Source: Pseudomonadota bacterium
GTDB taxonomy: Bacteria; Desulfobacterota; Desulfobacteria; Desulfobacterales; Desulfolunaceae
NCBI GenBank assembly: GCA_018818835.1
Contig: JAHIRD010000094.1
Location: forward strand, 1 to 56,951
DNA length: 56,951 nt
Direction: 5' to 3'
Shown here: positions 9,035 through 17,278 of the stretch, in pieces
Layout of the letters: each line of letters opens with the position of its first letter
Position numbering within the stretch: the stretch's first letter is position 1
Program-made: the position numbers and the translations under genes
The notes under the pieces: model-generated
Databases searched by the model: none
Told to the model about the DNA's origin: nothing
What the model saw: the letters and a program-made list of their open reading frames with translations, nothing else

Positions 9035-10063
9035 TTAAACCCCGGCCCCGTTTTCATCCTGATAAACAACATACCGGTTTCGTCCTTGGTTTTTGGCTTG
9101 GTACAAGGCCTTGTCGGCATTGGCAATAAGAAATTCAACGGTGGTCTCCTTAGCTGGGATAAGACAGGAAACCCCCATGCTGAAGGTAATCCGTGAATCA
9201 ACTTTGGAGCCGGAATGCTTAATTTTCATTTCATTAACCATATAATGCATGCGCTGGGCAATGATTTCAGCCCCCTTTTGATCCGTATTCGGAAGAAGAA
9301 CAATAAATTCTTCGCCCCCGTATCGCGCAATAACATCGGCAGGACGGTTTAAACTGTTTTTCAATGCCGTTGCAAACATCTTAAGGCATTTATCCCCGCG
9401 CTGGTGCCCGTAAATATCATTGAATGATTTAAAATAATCAATATCTGCTAAAAGAATTGCAATACTGGCCTTGTTCCGCAGTGAAACTTTAAATTCCCTA
9501 CGAATATGCATTTGAAAATACCGCCTGTTTGCGACACCGGTAAGGCTATCAATGGTTGCCAATTCTTTCAAAAGCCTGTTCGCACCTTGAAGTTTACTGT
9601 TTGACGACTCAAGCAGGGTCGTCATTTTCTTCAGATCTTTTTCACGGGCTTTTCTGACCTCCATCTCTTTTTTCAGATTAAGGGCAGAATTCACCCGGGG
9701 AATCAGTTCAATTTTATTATCAAGGGGTTTACTGATATAGTCAGATACACCGACTTCAAAGGCAATCAGCATACTTTCCATGCTTAAGGTGTCAGCCACA
9801 GCAATCAGAGGGATATCCTTAAGGTGAGAAACGGATTTTATTTTTTCACAGGCGAGAAGGCCATTCCCTCCCTCCATAAATATATCTATAATAATGAGGT
9901 CATAGGATTGACTAACCATATCCTTTCTCATATCAATACCCAACAGCTTGAAGGCTTTTGATATGGAATCAACACTAAACAGCTCAAAATGTCCACCAAG
10001 ATTGAGGAGAAACTTAAGTTGCTCCCGATCCTCTGGTGAGTCATCAATAATCAGGATATTCAT
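9035..10063 (-). CDS. Diguanylate cyclase with N-terminal receiver domain (REC-GGDEF)
   Basis: This 342-residue soluble response regulator has a receiver domain over about residues 1-130 (ILIIDDSPED; phospho-acceptor Asp in LIIIDIFMEGG; DYISKPL with the conserved Lys). A short coiled linker follows, then a GGDEF domain with the intact active site G249-G-E-E-F253. The product-inhibition site RxxD (RPAD, residues 240-243) lies five residues ahead of it. It should make c-di-GMP from GTP when phosphorylated. No cognate kinase is adjacent. Placed beside an exopolysaccharide locus and a sigma-54 regulator, it may set the c-di-GMP level that controls matrix production, but that link is inferred only from proximity. 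Confidence 0.93.
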   Translation of the reverse strand: MNILIIDDSPEDREQLKFLLNLGGHFELFSVDSISKAFKLLGIDMRKDMVSQSYDLIIIDIFMEGGNGLLACEKIKSVSHLKDIPLIAVADTLSMESMLIAFEVGVSDYISKPLDNKIELIPRVNSALNLKKEMEVRKAREKDLKKMTTLLESSNSKLQGANRLLKELATIDSLTGVANRRYFQMHIRREFKVSLRNKASIAILLADIDYFKSFNDIYGHQRGDKCLKMFATALKNSLNRPADVIARYGGEEFIVLLPNTDQKGAEIIAQRMHYMVNEMKIKHSGSKVDSRITFSMGVSCLIPAKETTVEFLIANADKALYQAKNQGRNRYVVYQDENGAGV

Positions 10064-10314
10064 CTAAATTATACCTTCCATAACTGGGGGTTGCTCAAAT
10101 CACGTGCAATCATAGAATAACATAAAATAATAAATAGGGAATTTTTTTTCCCATTACGACTCCTGTAAAAAGCATTTCTGTTTTAAAAGACGTTCACACA
10201 GGAACTCCATGTTCCACTTTTCTATTGCAATTGAAACGGTTAGAGAATAAAACCTCTTTAATAAACTCATGATCCTTGAATCTCTTCCTTAAAAACTATG
10301 GATCCGGACAACCC

Positions 10315-11736
10315 ATGACAATACCTGTAAAAAAAGTTCTGATCGCCTCAATCAGCAGTGAGGACATCAAAATGGTAGTCCAGTGCCTGGACAGCCAGAT
10401 TCAGACAGATGTGGCCTACAGCTATTTGGAATGCCTGGATGCGTTTGCCCGGTGCCGCTATGATTTTTCTTTTATCGACCTGAGGCTGATCAACGGAACG
10501 GGCGAACCAGGTATTGAAAAAAACTACCAGGCCTTTCTTGAGCCTTTTTACCGGATTTTCCCTGGGGCGGATCTGATCATCATGAGTCCACAGGATCGAA
10601 TCAGAGATGCGGTTTATCTGGTCAAGGCTGGAGCCAGTGACTACCTGACCTACCCCGTGAATCCATCGGAAATCGCGTTTATCACTGAACGGGTTTATGA
10701 ACGAAACCGTGAAAAAATTGAGCTGGATTATCTGAGAAACCGCATTGCCGATGACAGTGCAGTGGTCTTGGAAAAGTCCCGGAGCCCCCTGATGCGAGAG
10801 GTTTATAATAAAATCCTTTCGGTTGCCGTGACCCAAACCACCGTCATGCTCCATGGTGAAACCGGAACCGGGAAGACCATGGTGGCTGGCCTGATCCACA
10901 ACCACAGCACACGCAAAAACCGCCAGTTCATCAATGTCCACTGCGGGGCCATGCCTGACTCCCTGATCGAAAGTGAACTTTTCGGTCATGAGAAGGGAGC
11001 TTTTACCGGTGCGGTTAAACGAAAAATGGGCAAATTTGAAATCGCGGATCAGGGAACGATTTTTCTTGATGAAATCGGAACCATCACGCCCACGGTCCAA
11101 ATCAAACTGCTCAAGGTCATGCAGGACAAGACCTTCCAGAAAGTAGGCGGAGAAATGGATATTTACAGTGATGTGCGGATCATCGCCGCCGCCAATGACG
11201 ATCTTCAAGGCATGGTCAATAAAGGTGAATTCCGAAAAGATCTCTATTACCGGTTCAATGTCTTTCCCATTGAAATACCGCCTTTACGACATCGTATCGA
11301 AGACATTCCCATCCTGTGCCGAACCTTTGTGGACAAGCTCAACGCCCAGTACCAGAAAGGAATTACCAAACTCCACCCCCTTGTCATGGATGCCTTTAGG
11401 GAGTACCTCTGGCCTGGTAACATCAGGGAACTTGAAAATCTCATCGAAAGGGCATACATCCTTGAAAACACAGAGGTCCTTCTTCCATCGAGCTTTCCTG
11501 CAGAATTATTTAATAAGCCGGGTTCAGATATGACCCATACCCCCCTGACCATTTCCATGTCTATTTCTGAGGTCAGAAAGAAGACTGTGGCCAACATGGA
11601 ACGACGATATTTAAAAGAACTGCTCACCTTTTACAAGGGGCGCATGAACATATCGGCGGAAAAGGCAGGAATCACACCCAGACAGTTGCACAAACTCATG
11701 AAAAAATATCAATTTTCCAAAAACGATTTCAAATAA
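10315..11736 (+). CDS. Sigma-54-dependent activator with degenerate receiver domain
   Basis: A TTG at 10276 would add 13 residues. The ATG at 10315 starts right at the receiver fold and gives 473 residues. Residues 1-125 look like a receiver with Asp55 (FSFIDLRL). However, the acidic pair after the first strand is missing (VLIASISSED), and the conserved lysine is a tyrosine (DYLTYPV instead of DYLTKP). Central AAA+ domain: GETGTGKT Walker A, GAFTGA sigma-54 loop at residues 228-233, FLDEIG Walker B and an RxxRxxDIP-like element. The C-terminal Fis-type HTH reads AEKAGITPRQLHKLMKKY. It should activate sigma-54 promoters; the nearest is at 12130, after its own 3' end. The receiver may not be phosphorylated normally. 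Confidence 0.9.
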   Translation: MTIPVKKVLIASISSEDIKMVVQCLDSQIQTDVAYSYLECLDAFARCRYDFSFIDLRLINGTGEPGIEKNYQAFLEPFYRIFPGADLIIMSPQDRIRDAVYLVKAGASDYLTYPVNPSEIAFITERVYERNREKIELDYLRNRIADDSAVVLEKSRSPLMREVYNKILSVAVTQTTVMLHGETGTGKTMVAGLIHNHSTRKNRQFINVHCGAMPDSLIESELFGHEKGAFTGAVKRKMGKFEIADQGTIFLDEIGTITPTVQIKLLKVMQDKTFQKVGGEMDIYSDVRIIAAANDDLQGMVNKGEFRKDLYYRFNVFPIEIPPLRHRIEDIPILCRTFVDKLNAQYQKGITKLHPLVMDAFREYLWPGNIRELENLIERAYILENTEVLLPSSFPAELFNKPGSDMTHTPLTISMSISEVRKKTVANMERRYLKELLTFYKGRMNISAEKAGITPRQLHKLMKKYQFSKNDFK

Positions 11737-11860
11737 ACCTGTTTTTAAAATTTGGACGGATCAGTTAAAACCATTGGAAGGGGCTCTCATTGGCCTGGCA
11801 TGAAACTCTCCAAGAATGAGCGGCTAATGCATCCGTTTGTTTGTATTTAGTTCCTTCGGG

Positions 11861-11878
11861 ATCGAAATCGATTTCGAT
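11861..11878. promoter_or_regulatory. Perfect 18-bp palindrome, possible enhancer site
   Basis: ATCGAAATCGATTTCGAT equals its own reverse complement and is flanked by GGG and TATCCC. It lies about 250 bp upstream of the -24/-12 promoter at 12130 and 125 bp after the sigma-54 activator gene, a normal distance for an activator-binding site. Binding is inferred. Confidence 0.4.
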
Positions 11879-12129
11879 TATCCCAACGAGAACTCAGAGT
11901 TCCTATCTAAAATAAGCGGTCATAAAAGTTCCGCTTTTCATTCTGACACATGTAACGTATAAGCATGCCCTTTTTACGGTCCTTTTAGAGATAATATGGC
12001 ATCACTTTACACGGTGAACACCTTCCTTGCATTCCTAATATCCCAATTTATATAAAATAAAGGAACATACAGTTCCGATACGTATGATTCATATCCCAGG
12101 CATGCCTGATTTTATTAACAAATATGCTC

Positions 12130-12145
12130 TGGCACATGTTTTGCT
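12130..12145 (+). promoter_or_regulatory. Sigma-54 (-24/-12) promoter
   Basis: TGGCACATGTTTTGCT matches the consensus TGGCAC-N5-TTGCW exactly, with the invariant GG and GC separated by 10 bases. The predicted transcript starts near 12156 and reads into the 94-residue secreted acidic protein at 12286. Confidence 0.8.
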
Positions 12146-12285
12146 CATAACTGGCCTAACATGAGTGCGGGTGGTATGACGTCTTGTTCGTACACCCTGT
12201 GGAGCCTGATCAAATTCGGTCAGAGCAACCGGTTAATATGATTGGATTACTAATAAAGTGAGATTTATAAAAAGGGGATGTTGCG

Positions 12286-12570
12286 ATGAAAATGTTGAAA
12301 TGGAGTCTTCTTGTGGTTGTTCTTGTGGTTGTCATGGGCCTGGTTTCCGGTTCAACCTGCAAAGCCAGCGATGCGAAAAGTCCCGATGACACCGTAATGA
12401 CCGATGATGAAGCGACTTCCGGTTCAGGTGATTATGTTGAAGATGACAGCTCTGACGAAGAGAACTATACAGGAAGCGGCGATCTTTATGAAGAAAATGA
12501 TGCCAGCCCCAATGACGACTTAAAAGAAGAAGAGTCGCCCGAGCCTGAATCAGGTGACATGAACGAATAA
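12286..12570 (+). CDS. Small secreted polyacidic, low-complexity protein
   Basis: This 94-residue protein has a basic start (MKMLKW), a strongly hydrophobic segment (LLVVVLVVVMGLVSG) and a likely signal-peptidase site near CKASDA. The cysteine context (SGSTC) is not a good lipobox. The remaining ~65 residues are nearly all Asp, Glu, Ser, Gly, Pro and Asn, with degenerate SGSGDY-VEDD / GSGDLYEEND / ESGDMNE units, so the mature protein should be disordered and very acidic. Start support: AGGGGA eight bases before the ATG. I do not recognise it. It is the only gene behind the sigma-54 promoter at 12130, just after a sigma-54 activator gene. Cation binding, matrix or surface roles are all possible. 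Confidence 0.75.
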   Translation: MKMLKWSLLVVVLVVVMGLVSGSTCKASDAKSPDDTVMTDDEATSGSGDYVEDDSSDEENYTGSGDLYEENDASPNDDLKEEESPEPESGDMNE

Positions 12571-13018
12571 CAAACGCGGACCGGATATCACCAAGGCGGT
12601 CCCGGTTATATCCGGATTTCCTTGAACGGTTTTTCCATGACAGTCAAGGACAGATTCAACAGATAAAGGCCGAACACGGTATAAGCGTGTCCGGCCTTCG
12701 CTATTTGGTGACCATCCATAAATTCCAGGTATTTATTTACGGGGGACTCTCGTCTATGACAAGACACAGAGACGTCAATGTCTCGCCCCTATCTATGTCA
12801 TTCCGGGCGCCTCTGATTTTATCCGACGTTTGCATTGTCCACGCTGGTGTGTTGCAAAAATCCCGGTGACATCGGACCATTATTTTTCCCCTGGGCTCCA
12901 CAGGTTCATGACCCGGTCATGCCAATCCAATGTATTCCAAAAGGGAAGATCAATATTTTATCTTGCCCATTCATACCTTTCCTGATAATTTTGAAAGTTT
13001 AATAGAGTGTGATTTTTT
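12571..13018. other. Non-coding stretch with hairpins
   Basis: No credible gene is seen between the acidic protein and the MITE-like element. Near the start, CCGGATAT and ATATCCGG form an inverted repeat around a ~19-base loop. A stronger hairpin lies at 12666-12698. The remainder shows nothing I can name. Confidence 0.45.
12666..12698 (+). other. 13-bp stem hairpin after the acidic protein gene
   Basis: AAGGCCGAACACG pairs with CGTGTCCGGCCTT with one mismatch, around a 7-nt loop. It is about 95 bases after the acidic protein stop and lacks a T-run. It may end or protect the sigma-54-driven transcript. Confidence 0.5.
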
Positions 13019-13170
13019 GATGATCTCGTAAAAAGTCCACAAATGGCTATGGAAAAAGGTCCATAGGCAAGGCATAGTGTTTGGCCGGGCGTGAAGGCAT
13101 ACTTGGTGCGTATGTCGAACGTCCGGCTAAACACTATAACGCCGCATATGGGACTTTTTACGACGCCATC
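13019..13170. mobile_element. MITE-like inverted-repeat element, full copy (152 bp)
   Basis: The ends GATGATCTCGTAAAAAGTCC (13019-13038) and the reverse complement of 13151-13170 agree at about 16 of 20 positions. Inner arms (TAGTGTTTGGCCGG near 13075 and its partner near 13120) also pair, so most of the element can fold on itself. Its right half recurs almost unchanged at 19319-19372 and its left arm at 27431-27464. It has no coding capacity. A frame running through it gives the false extension ERPAKHYNAAYGTFYD in front of the MoxR gene. Confidence 0.7.
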
Positions 13171-13200
13171 TTTTTTATAAACAGTTATGGGAAGGCCCCA

Positions 13201-14115
13201 ATGGATTTTAAAAGTGTTTTGGATGTGCAGGAGCGGCTCGAAGGGGTGCAGTATATCTCTTCAAAAGAAATATCAACAGTGGTTTTTCTGGCCCAGGCTA
13301 CAAAAAAGCCCATCCTGGTTGAAGGCCCTGCCGGTGTGGGTAAGACCGAGCTGGCCAAGAGTGTGGCCAAATGCCTGGACCGGGAGATGATACGCATGCA
13401 GTGCTATGAAGGGCTTGACGAATCCAAAGCGCTGTACGAATGGGAATATGCCAAACAACTTCTATACACACAGATGGTCAAAGAAAAAATCCATGATGTG
13501 ATTTCCGAAACGGCCACCTTGAAAGAAGCCGTTGACCAGATTGCAGACCATGAAGACGCTTTTTTCTCGGAACGTTTTATCCAGACCCGTCCCCTGCTCC
13601 AGGCCATTCGTTCTGAAAAACCTGTGGTTCTTCTGATCGATGAGGTGGACAAGTCCGATCCTGAATTCGAAGCTTTTCTTCTGGAACTTTTAAGTGATTT
13701 CCAGGTGTCCATCCCGGAAATCGGTACCATCAAAGCTGTCACCCATCCTTTTGTGGTTCTCACTTCCAACAATTACAGAGACATGAGTGATGCCTTGAAG
13801 CGACGGTGTATCCACCTTTATATCGATTACCCGGCCATTGAGACCGAAATGCATATTGTTAAAATGAAACTGCCCGGTATGGATGAGGCTCTTCTGGCCA
13901 GACTGGTCAGCATGGTCGCTCGGATCAGGGACCTGGACTTGAAAAAACGACCCTGTATTTCCGAAACCTTGGACTGGGCACGTTCCCTGATGGTCCTTCA
14001 GATTGACGAGCTGTCCGCTGAAAGCGTGGCCCAAACTCTGAATACCATCTGCAAGCACAAGTCCGATTATGAGATCGTGAAAAAAAACATTCTCAACGTG
14101 ATCAAACAGGGCTGA
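13201..14115 (+). CDS. MoxR-family AAA+ ATPase (CoxD-like)
   Basis: The frame is open from 13081, but the first 40 codons lie in the upstream repeat element. The ATG at 13201 has GGAAGG five bases ahead and starts the protein proper (304 residues). Motifs: Walker A GPAGVGKT (42-49), Walker B VVLLIDEVD with Asp147-Glu148, sensor 1 VLTSNN and arginine finger region DALKRRC. MoxR ATPases work as chaperones with VWA-domain partners to mature or activate specific enzymes, as CoxD/CoxE do for CO dehydrogenase and CbbQ/CbbO for Rubisco. The VWA partner gene follows after 3 bases. The client is not known; the ACAD-like protein two genes on is the obvious candidate. Confidence 0.92.
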   Translation: MDFKSVLDVQERLEGVQYISSKEISTVVFLAQATKKPILVEGPAGVGKTELAKSVAKCLDREMIRMQCYEGLDESKALYEWEYAKQLLYTQMVKEKIHDVISETATLKEAVDQIADHEDAFFSERFIQTRPLLQAIRSEKPVVLLIDEVDKSDPEFEAFLLELLSDFQVSIPEIGTIKAVTHPFVVLTSNNYRDMSDALKRRCIHLYIDYPAIETEMHIVKMKLPGMDEALLARLVSMVARIRDLDLKKRPCISETLDWARSLMVLQIDELSAESVAQTLNTICKHKSDYEIVKKNILNVIKQG

Positions 14116-14118
14116 TTT

Positions 14119-15501
14119 ATGGTTAACCTGACCTTGAAATTTGTCTCCTGCTGCAGGGCCGCCGACCTGAGGATATCCACGGCTGAGGTTCTGGACTGCG
14201 TCAGCCAGCTGTCCCTGGTCAACCCCCTGGAAGAGGATGAATTCAAACTGGTGCTTCGGTCCAATTTTGCCAAGAGTCGGCGGGAGCAAAGCCGTTTTGA
14301 TCAGATGTATCACCTGTTCTTTCATGAAATGAAATCAGATCTTTCCCAGGTGTCCCAGAGCCCTGAAACCGAACAGATCAAAAACTTCCTTGACCAGCTC
14401 ATGGAAAACGACACCCTTGATACCCTGGAAAAAGCCCTGGCGGATTTTCTTGCAGGGAAACCCATGGCCTATATCCAGGAGGTGCACAAAATTCACACCC
14501 AGGAGGAGCAAGAAGCCAGAGCCCTTAAATCCAATATGAGCCAGCTTGCCAGCAGACTCCAGGTCATGCTCAAAATCAACCAGATAAAAAGCAAGGTCTT
14601 GCGTTTTCTTGGGGATAATCACGCTGCCGTGGATGAGGCCCTTAAAAAGAAAATCACAGGGGATCTGAATGACCGACTGGATCATGCCATGGGCCTTCTG
14701 AACAACGAGCCCCGACCTGACAATTACGGGCTCAAAGAAGTGAAAAACCATGAGACCCATTACAACCATATCGGTGAAATCCCCTTTGCATCCCTGGGCC
14801 AGGAGGAAATCGAAGAAGTCCGAGATGTGATTCGAAAACTGGTCAAAAAGCTTGAAGAAATCGCCACCCTCCGATACTCGGTGAGCAGCCGAGGTGTCAT
14901 CGATATTAAAAAGACCCTGAGAAAATCCGGCAAATATCTGGGGGTCCCCATGGAGATCATCTTTAAGGACCGGCCCTTACGCAAAGGTAAAATAGTCGCC
15001 CTCTGCGATGTATCCGGTTCGGTCTGGTCCACGGCACGCTTCATGCTGAACATCCTTTATTCTCTTCAGGAATGTTTCAGCAAGGTCAAAAGTTATATTT
15101 TTGTGTCCGATCTCATGGACGTCACGGATTTTTTTAAAGACCATGACGTAAACAATGCTGTTGAGAAAATCATGAAAGATACCCATATCAACTATTATGC
15201 CCCCACGGATTACGGCATGGCCTTTCAACATTTTAAGAACAGACATATCCAGGAACTGGACAAGAAAACCACCCTGTTGATCATCGGTGATGCCCGTTCC
15301 AACCATATGAACCCCCAGGACCTTGTTCTGAAACGTATGCGCGAGCGATGCAGGCGTGTGATCTGGCTCAACCCTGAACAAGAGAAATTCTGGGGTTCCG
15401 GAGACAGTGAGATGTACACATACAAAGCCCATTGTCATGAAGTCAGGCCCTGCGGAAACCTGAACCAACTCATAGATTTTATTGAAGAGTTGATCCTTTA
15501 A
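14119..15501 (+). CDS. VWA-domain protein, CoxE-like partner of MoxR
   Basis: This 460-residue protein has a helical N-terminal part (about 1-280) without recognisable motifs. The C-terminal von Willebrand A domain has an intact metal-binding site: DVSGS from Asp297, the Thr in YAPTDYG and the Asp in IIGDARSN. The CoxE family (VWA containing CoxE-like) has this layout. It should bind the MoxR ATPase and a client protein through the MIDAS metal ion. It starts 3 bases after the moxR stop, so the two are translationally linked, and is followed 12 bases later by the ACAD-like gene. No signal peptide, so cytoplasmic. Confidence 0.88.
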   Translation: MVNLTLKFVSCCRAADLRISTAEVLDCVSQLSLVNPLEEDEFKLVLRSNFAKSRREQSRFDQMYHLFFHEMKSDLSQVSQSPETEQIKNFLDQLMENDTLDTLEKALADFLAGKPMAYIQEVHKIHTQEEQEARALKSNMSQLASRLQVMLKINQIKSKVLRFLGDNHAAVDEALKKKITGDLNDRLDHAMGLLNNEPRPDNYGLKEVKNHETHYNHIGEIPFASLGQEEIEEVRDVIRKLVKKLEEIATLRYSVSSRGVIDIKKTLRKSGKYLGVPMEIIFKDRPLRKGKIVALCDVSGSVWSTARFMLNILYSLQECFSKVKSYIFVSDLMDVTDFFKDHDVNNAVEKIMKDTHINYYAPTDYGMAFQHFKNRHIQELDKKTTLLIIGDARSNHMNPQDLVLKRMRERCRRVIWLNPEQEKFWGSGDSEMYTYKAHCHEVRPCGNLNQLIDFIEELIL

Positions 15502-15513
15502 GGAATTTTTACC

Positions 15514-16659
15514 ATGGCAACTGCACTTTCACAGGATGCTCTGATATTAGGTCGAAATGTTTCGAATTTTGCTCAAAAGAACATTGCTCCCCTTTCAACC
15601 CTTCACCGGGAAAACCGTTTTCCCATGGATATCTGGCAAGCCATGGGCCGTGAAGGCTTTCTTGGGCTGTCAATATCCAAAGCCTATGGGGGCAAAGGAA
15701 GGTCTGCCCTTGATGTTTCCATTGCTGCCCACAGCCTTGTCAAAGAAGGGCACAATCTGGGCATGGCCCTTTCATTTTTGATTCACCAGATCATCGCCCA
15801 TCATGTCGTCGAAACCTGGGCCAGTGAAAATCAGAAAAAACGTTATCTTCCCAACCTGGCATCGGGAAAAATCACTGCCTGCCTGGCCGTATCAGAGCCC
15901 AAAATCGGGGCACATCCCAAACACATCACAAGCACAGTGGTAAAGACCCAGGAAGGATACACATTAAACGGTGAAAAAAGTTATCTGACCAATGGCCCCA
16001 TTGCAGATCTGTTTGTTTTTATTGCGGTGTCAAACTCTGACTCTGTTTTAAAACGTTTTTCTGCCTTTATGGTTCCCAGAAACACACCTGGGCTTGAGGT
16101 TCTTGCACCCATGGACATCCCTTTTTTCAAACCCGCACCCCATGGCAGTATACGCCTTAGCAATTGCAAGGTTCCTGCCGAGGCCCTTCTGGGGCCGGAA
16201 GACTCGGCCTATGAGGATATTGTCCTGCCTGTACGCGCCGTGGAAGATGCTCTGATGATGGGGGCTGTGACAGGTGCCCTTGAAAAACAAGCCATTTGCC
16301 TTGCCGAGGCCTTGCAGAAAAAAGGCCAGCTTTCGGATGAGTTTCTTAAAATCGATCTGGGCAAACTCAAGTCCATGCTGGATACTGCGAAAATACTGTC
16401 CTATGAATCTGCCAGCATGGTTGACAGCGGCGTTTTTCACCCGGACCAAAACTCCCTCAACCTTTATTTCAGACACCTTGCCAGGGATTACCATATTCAG
16501 CTTGAAATTATCCTCAAAAACGCCCGTATTGATAAAACAGGACTCCTTGAAGCCATCACCAATGACCTGGCGGCGTCTGCCAGAATCGGGGGGCAACTGG
16601 CAAAAATAAGACAGATGAGACTCGGTGCCGCCTTTTTCCTAAACGGTGAAAAGGACTAA
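15514..16659 (+). CDS. Divergent acyl-CoA dehydrogenase-like protein
   Basis: This 381-residue protein has AAGGA before the ATG. The N-terminal and middle parts follow acyl-CoA dehydrogenases: GREGFLGLSISKAYGGKG, the helical region around 70-110 and YTLNGEKSYLTNGPIAD. Several standard motifs are changed or absent. The flavin-contact loop is AVSEPKIGAHPKH rather than TEPxAGSD. The C-terminal QxxGGxGY and the catalytic-Glu YEGT segment are not found. A glutamate in PVRAVEDALMMG sits where isovaleryl-CoA and long-chain dehydrogenases keep an alternative base, but that alignment is by eye. It may be a modified enzyme or a non-catalytic flavoprotein. Its position behind moxR and the VWA gene suggests it is the client of that pair. 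Confidence 0.8.
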   Translation: MATALSQDALILGRNVSNFAQKNIAPLSTLHRENRFPMDIWQAMGREGFLGLSISKAYGGKGRSALDVSIAAHSLVKEGHNLGMALSFLIHQIIAHHVVETWASENQKKRYLPNLASGKITACLAVSEPKIGAHPKHITSTVVKTQEGYTLNGEKSYLTNGPIADLFVFIAVSNSDSVLKRFSAFMVPRNTPGLEVLAPMDIPFFKPAPHGSIRLSNCKVPAEALLGPEDSAYEDIVLPVRAVEDALMMGAVTGALEKQAICLAEALQKKGQLSDEFLKIDLGKLKSMLDTAKILSYESASMVDSGVFHPDQNSLNLYFRHLARDYHIQLEIILKNARIDKTGLLEAITNDLAASARIGGQLAKIRQMRLGAAFFLNGEKD

Positions 16660-16669
16660 TTCAAAGCCC

Positions 16670-17206
16670 ATGGAATTCATCGACGTACTTTCCGTTGAGG
16701 GAGAAAAAACAGGTCGAATCGAAACCCGGGAAATGATCCACGCAAAGGGCCTCTGGCACCGGACCGTCCATATCTGGATCCTAAGCAAAAACAACGATAT
16801 CCTCCTCCAGAAAAGGGCCCAGGAAAAACAGACCCATCCGGGTTTATGGGACATGGCCTGTGCCGGCCATATCAGCTCAGGGGAAACACGTCTGGGCGCA
16901 GCCATGAAAGAAATCCATGAAGAACTGGGGATAACGCTTTCCCCGGACGAATTGAATTTTCTATTCACCGATAAAAGCGAAGTTTTTCACTGTCATGGCA
17001 CATACATCGACCGGGAGTTCCATGATATCTTTCTTGTCCGGAAATCCATCCCACTAAACGCTTTCTCCCTCCAGAAAAACGAAGTGGCAGCCCTGATGTA
17101 CCTTCCCTTCGGGGATTTTCTCCTCAAGGTCAAACAAAAAGATCCGAGCCTTGTTCCCCATTTCGAAGAATACTCTCGCATCACGGACTACATCACATCC
17201 GCATAA
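16670..17206 (+). CDS. Nudix hydrolase
   Basis: An upstream in-frame GTG (16646) overlaps the previous gene. The ATG at 16670 starts the usual MEFIDVLSVEGEKTG leader and gives 178 residues. The Nudix box is GHISSGETRLGAAMKEIHEELGI written in two parts: GHISSGE followed by KEIHEELGI, i.e. the G-x5-E-x7-REUxEExGU pattern with Arg replaced by Lys. The N-terminal LWHRTVHIWILSKNNDIL and GLWDMACAGH resemble the YfcD/IPP-isomerase-like branch, whose substrates are diphosphates. The precise substrate is unknown. It is last in the moxR operon and lies 11 bases after the ACAD-like gene; it could clean up or recycle a nucleotide or CoA derivative. Confidence 0.85.
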   Translation: MEFIDVLSVEGEKTGRIETREMIHAKGLWHRTVHIWILSKNNDILLQKRAQEKQTHPGLWDMACAGHISSGETRLGAAMKEIHEELGITLSPDELNFLFTDKSEVFHCHGTYIDREFHDIFLVRKSIPLNAFSLQKNEVAALMYLPFGDFLLKVKQKDPSLVPHFEEYSRITDYITSA

Positions 17207-17249
17207 TTGTCCCGTCCTTAAACCTCAGCCCTTTTCCCCAATAAATCAA

Positions 17250-17278
17250 TTGACAAGTCCAGGCCAAGCGGATAGAGA
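17250..17278 (+). promoter_or_regulatory. Candidate sigma-70 promoter of the ThDP enzyme gene
   Basis: TTGACA (17250-17255) and TAGAGA (17273-17278) are 17 bp apart. The resulting ~200-base leader contains a 7-bp hairpin (GACAGGA/TCCTGTC, 17368-17392) and a 10-bp palindrome GAGGCGCCTC (17417-17426). No TPP riboswitch consensus was recognised. The -10 is weak. Confidence 0.4.

Larger units (their letters stand above)
11737..12285 (+). promoter_or_regulatory. Long leader/control region before the acidic secreted protein
   Basis: This 549-bp stretch holds no convincing gene. It contains a perfect 18-bp palindrome (11861-11878), a sigma-54 promoter (12130-12145) and a ~130-base 5' leader. AGGGGA lies before the ATG at 12286. 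The size and layout suit enhancer-dependent control. Confidence 0.55.

Noticed and set aside
10348-11208. 286-codon minus-strand frame opposite the sigma-54 activator
   Set aside because: Antisense mirror of a well-supported gene; no motifs.
12687-12869. 60-codon plus-strand frame in the 12.6-13.0 kb gap
   Set aside because: It begins inside the hairpin at 12666-12698, has no ribosome site and no recognisable features.
13081-13200. N-terminal 40-codon extension of the MoxR ATPase frame
   Set aside because: These codons lie in the MITE-like element or just after it, encode the same peptide as an unrelated frame at 19.3 kb, and the ATG at 13201 has its own ribosome site.
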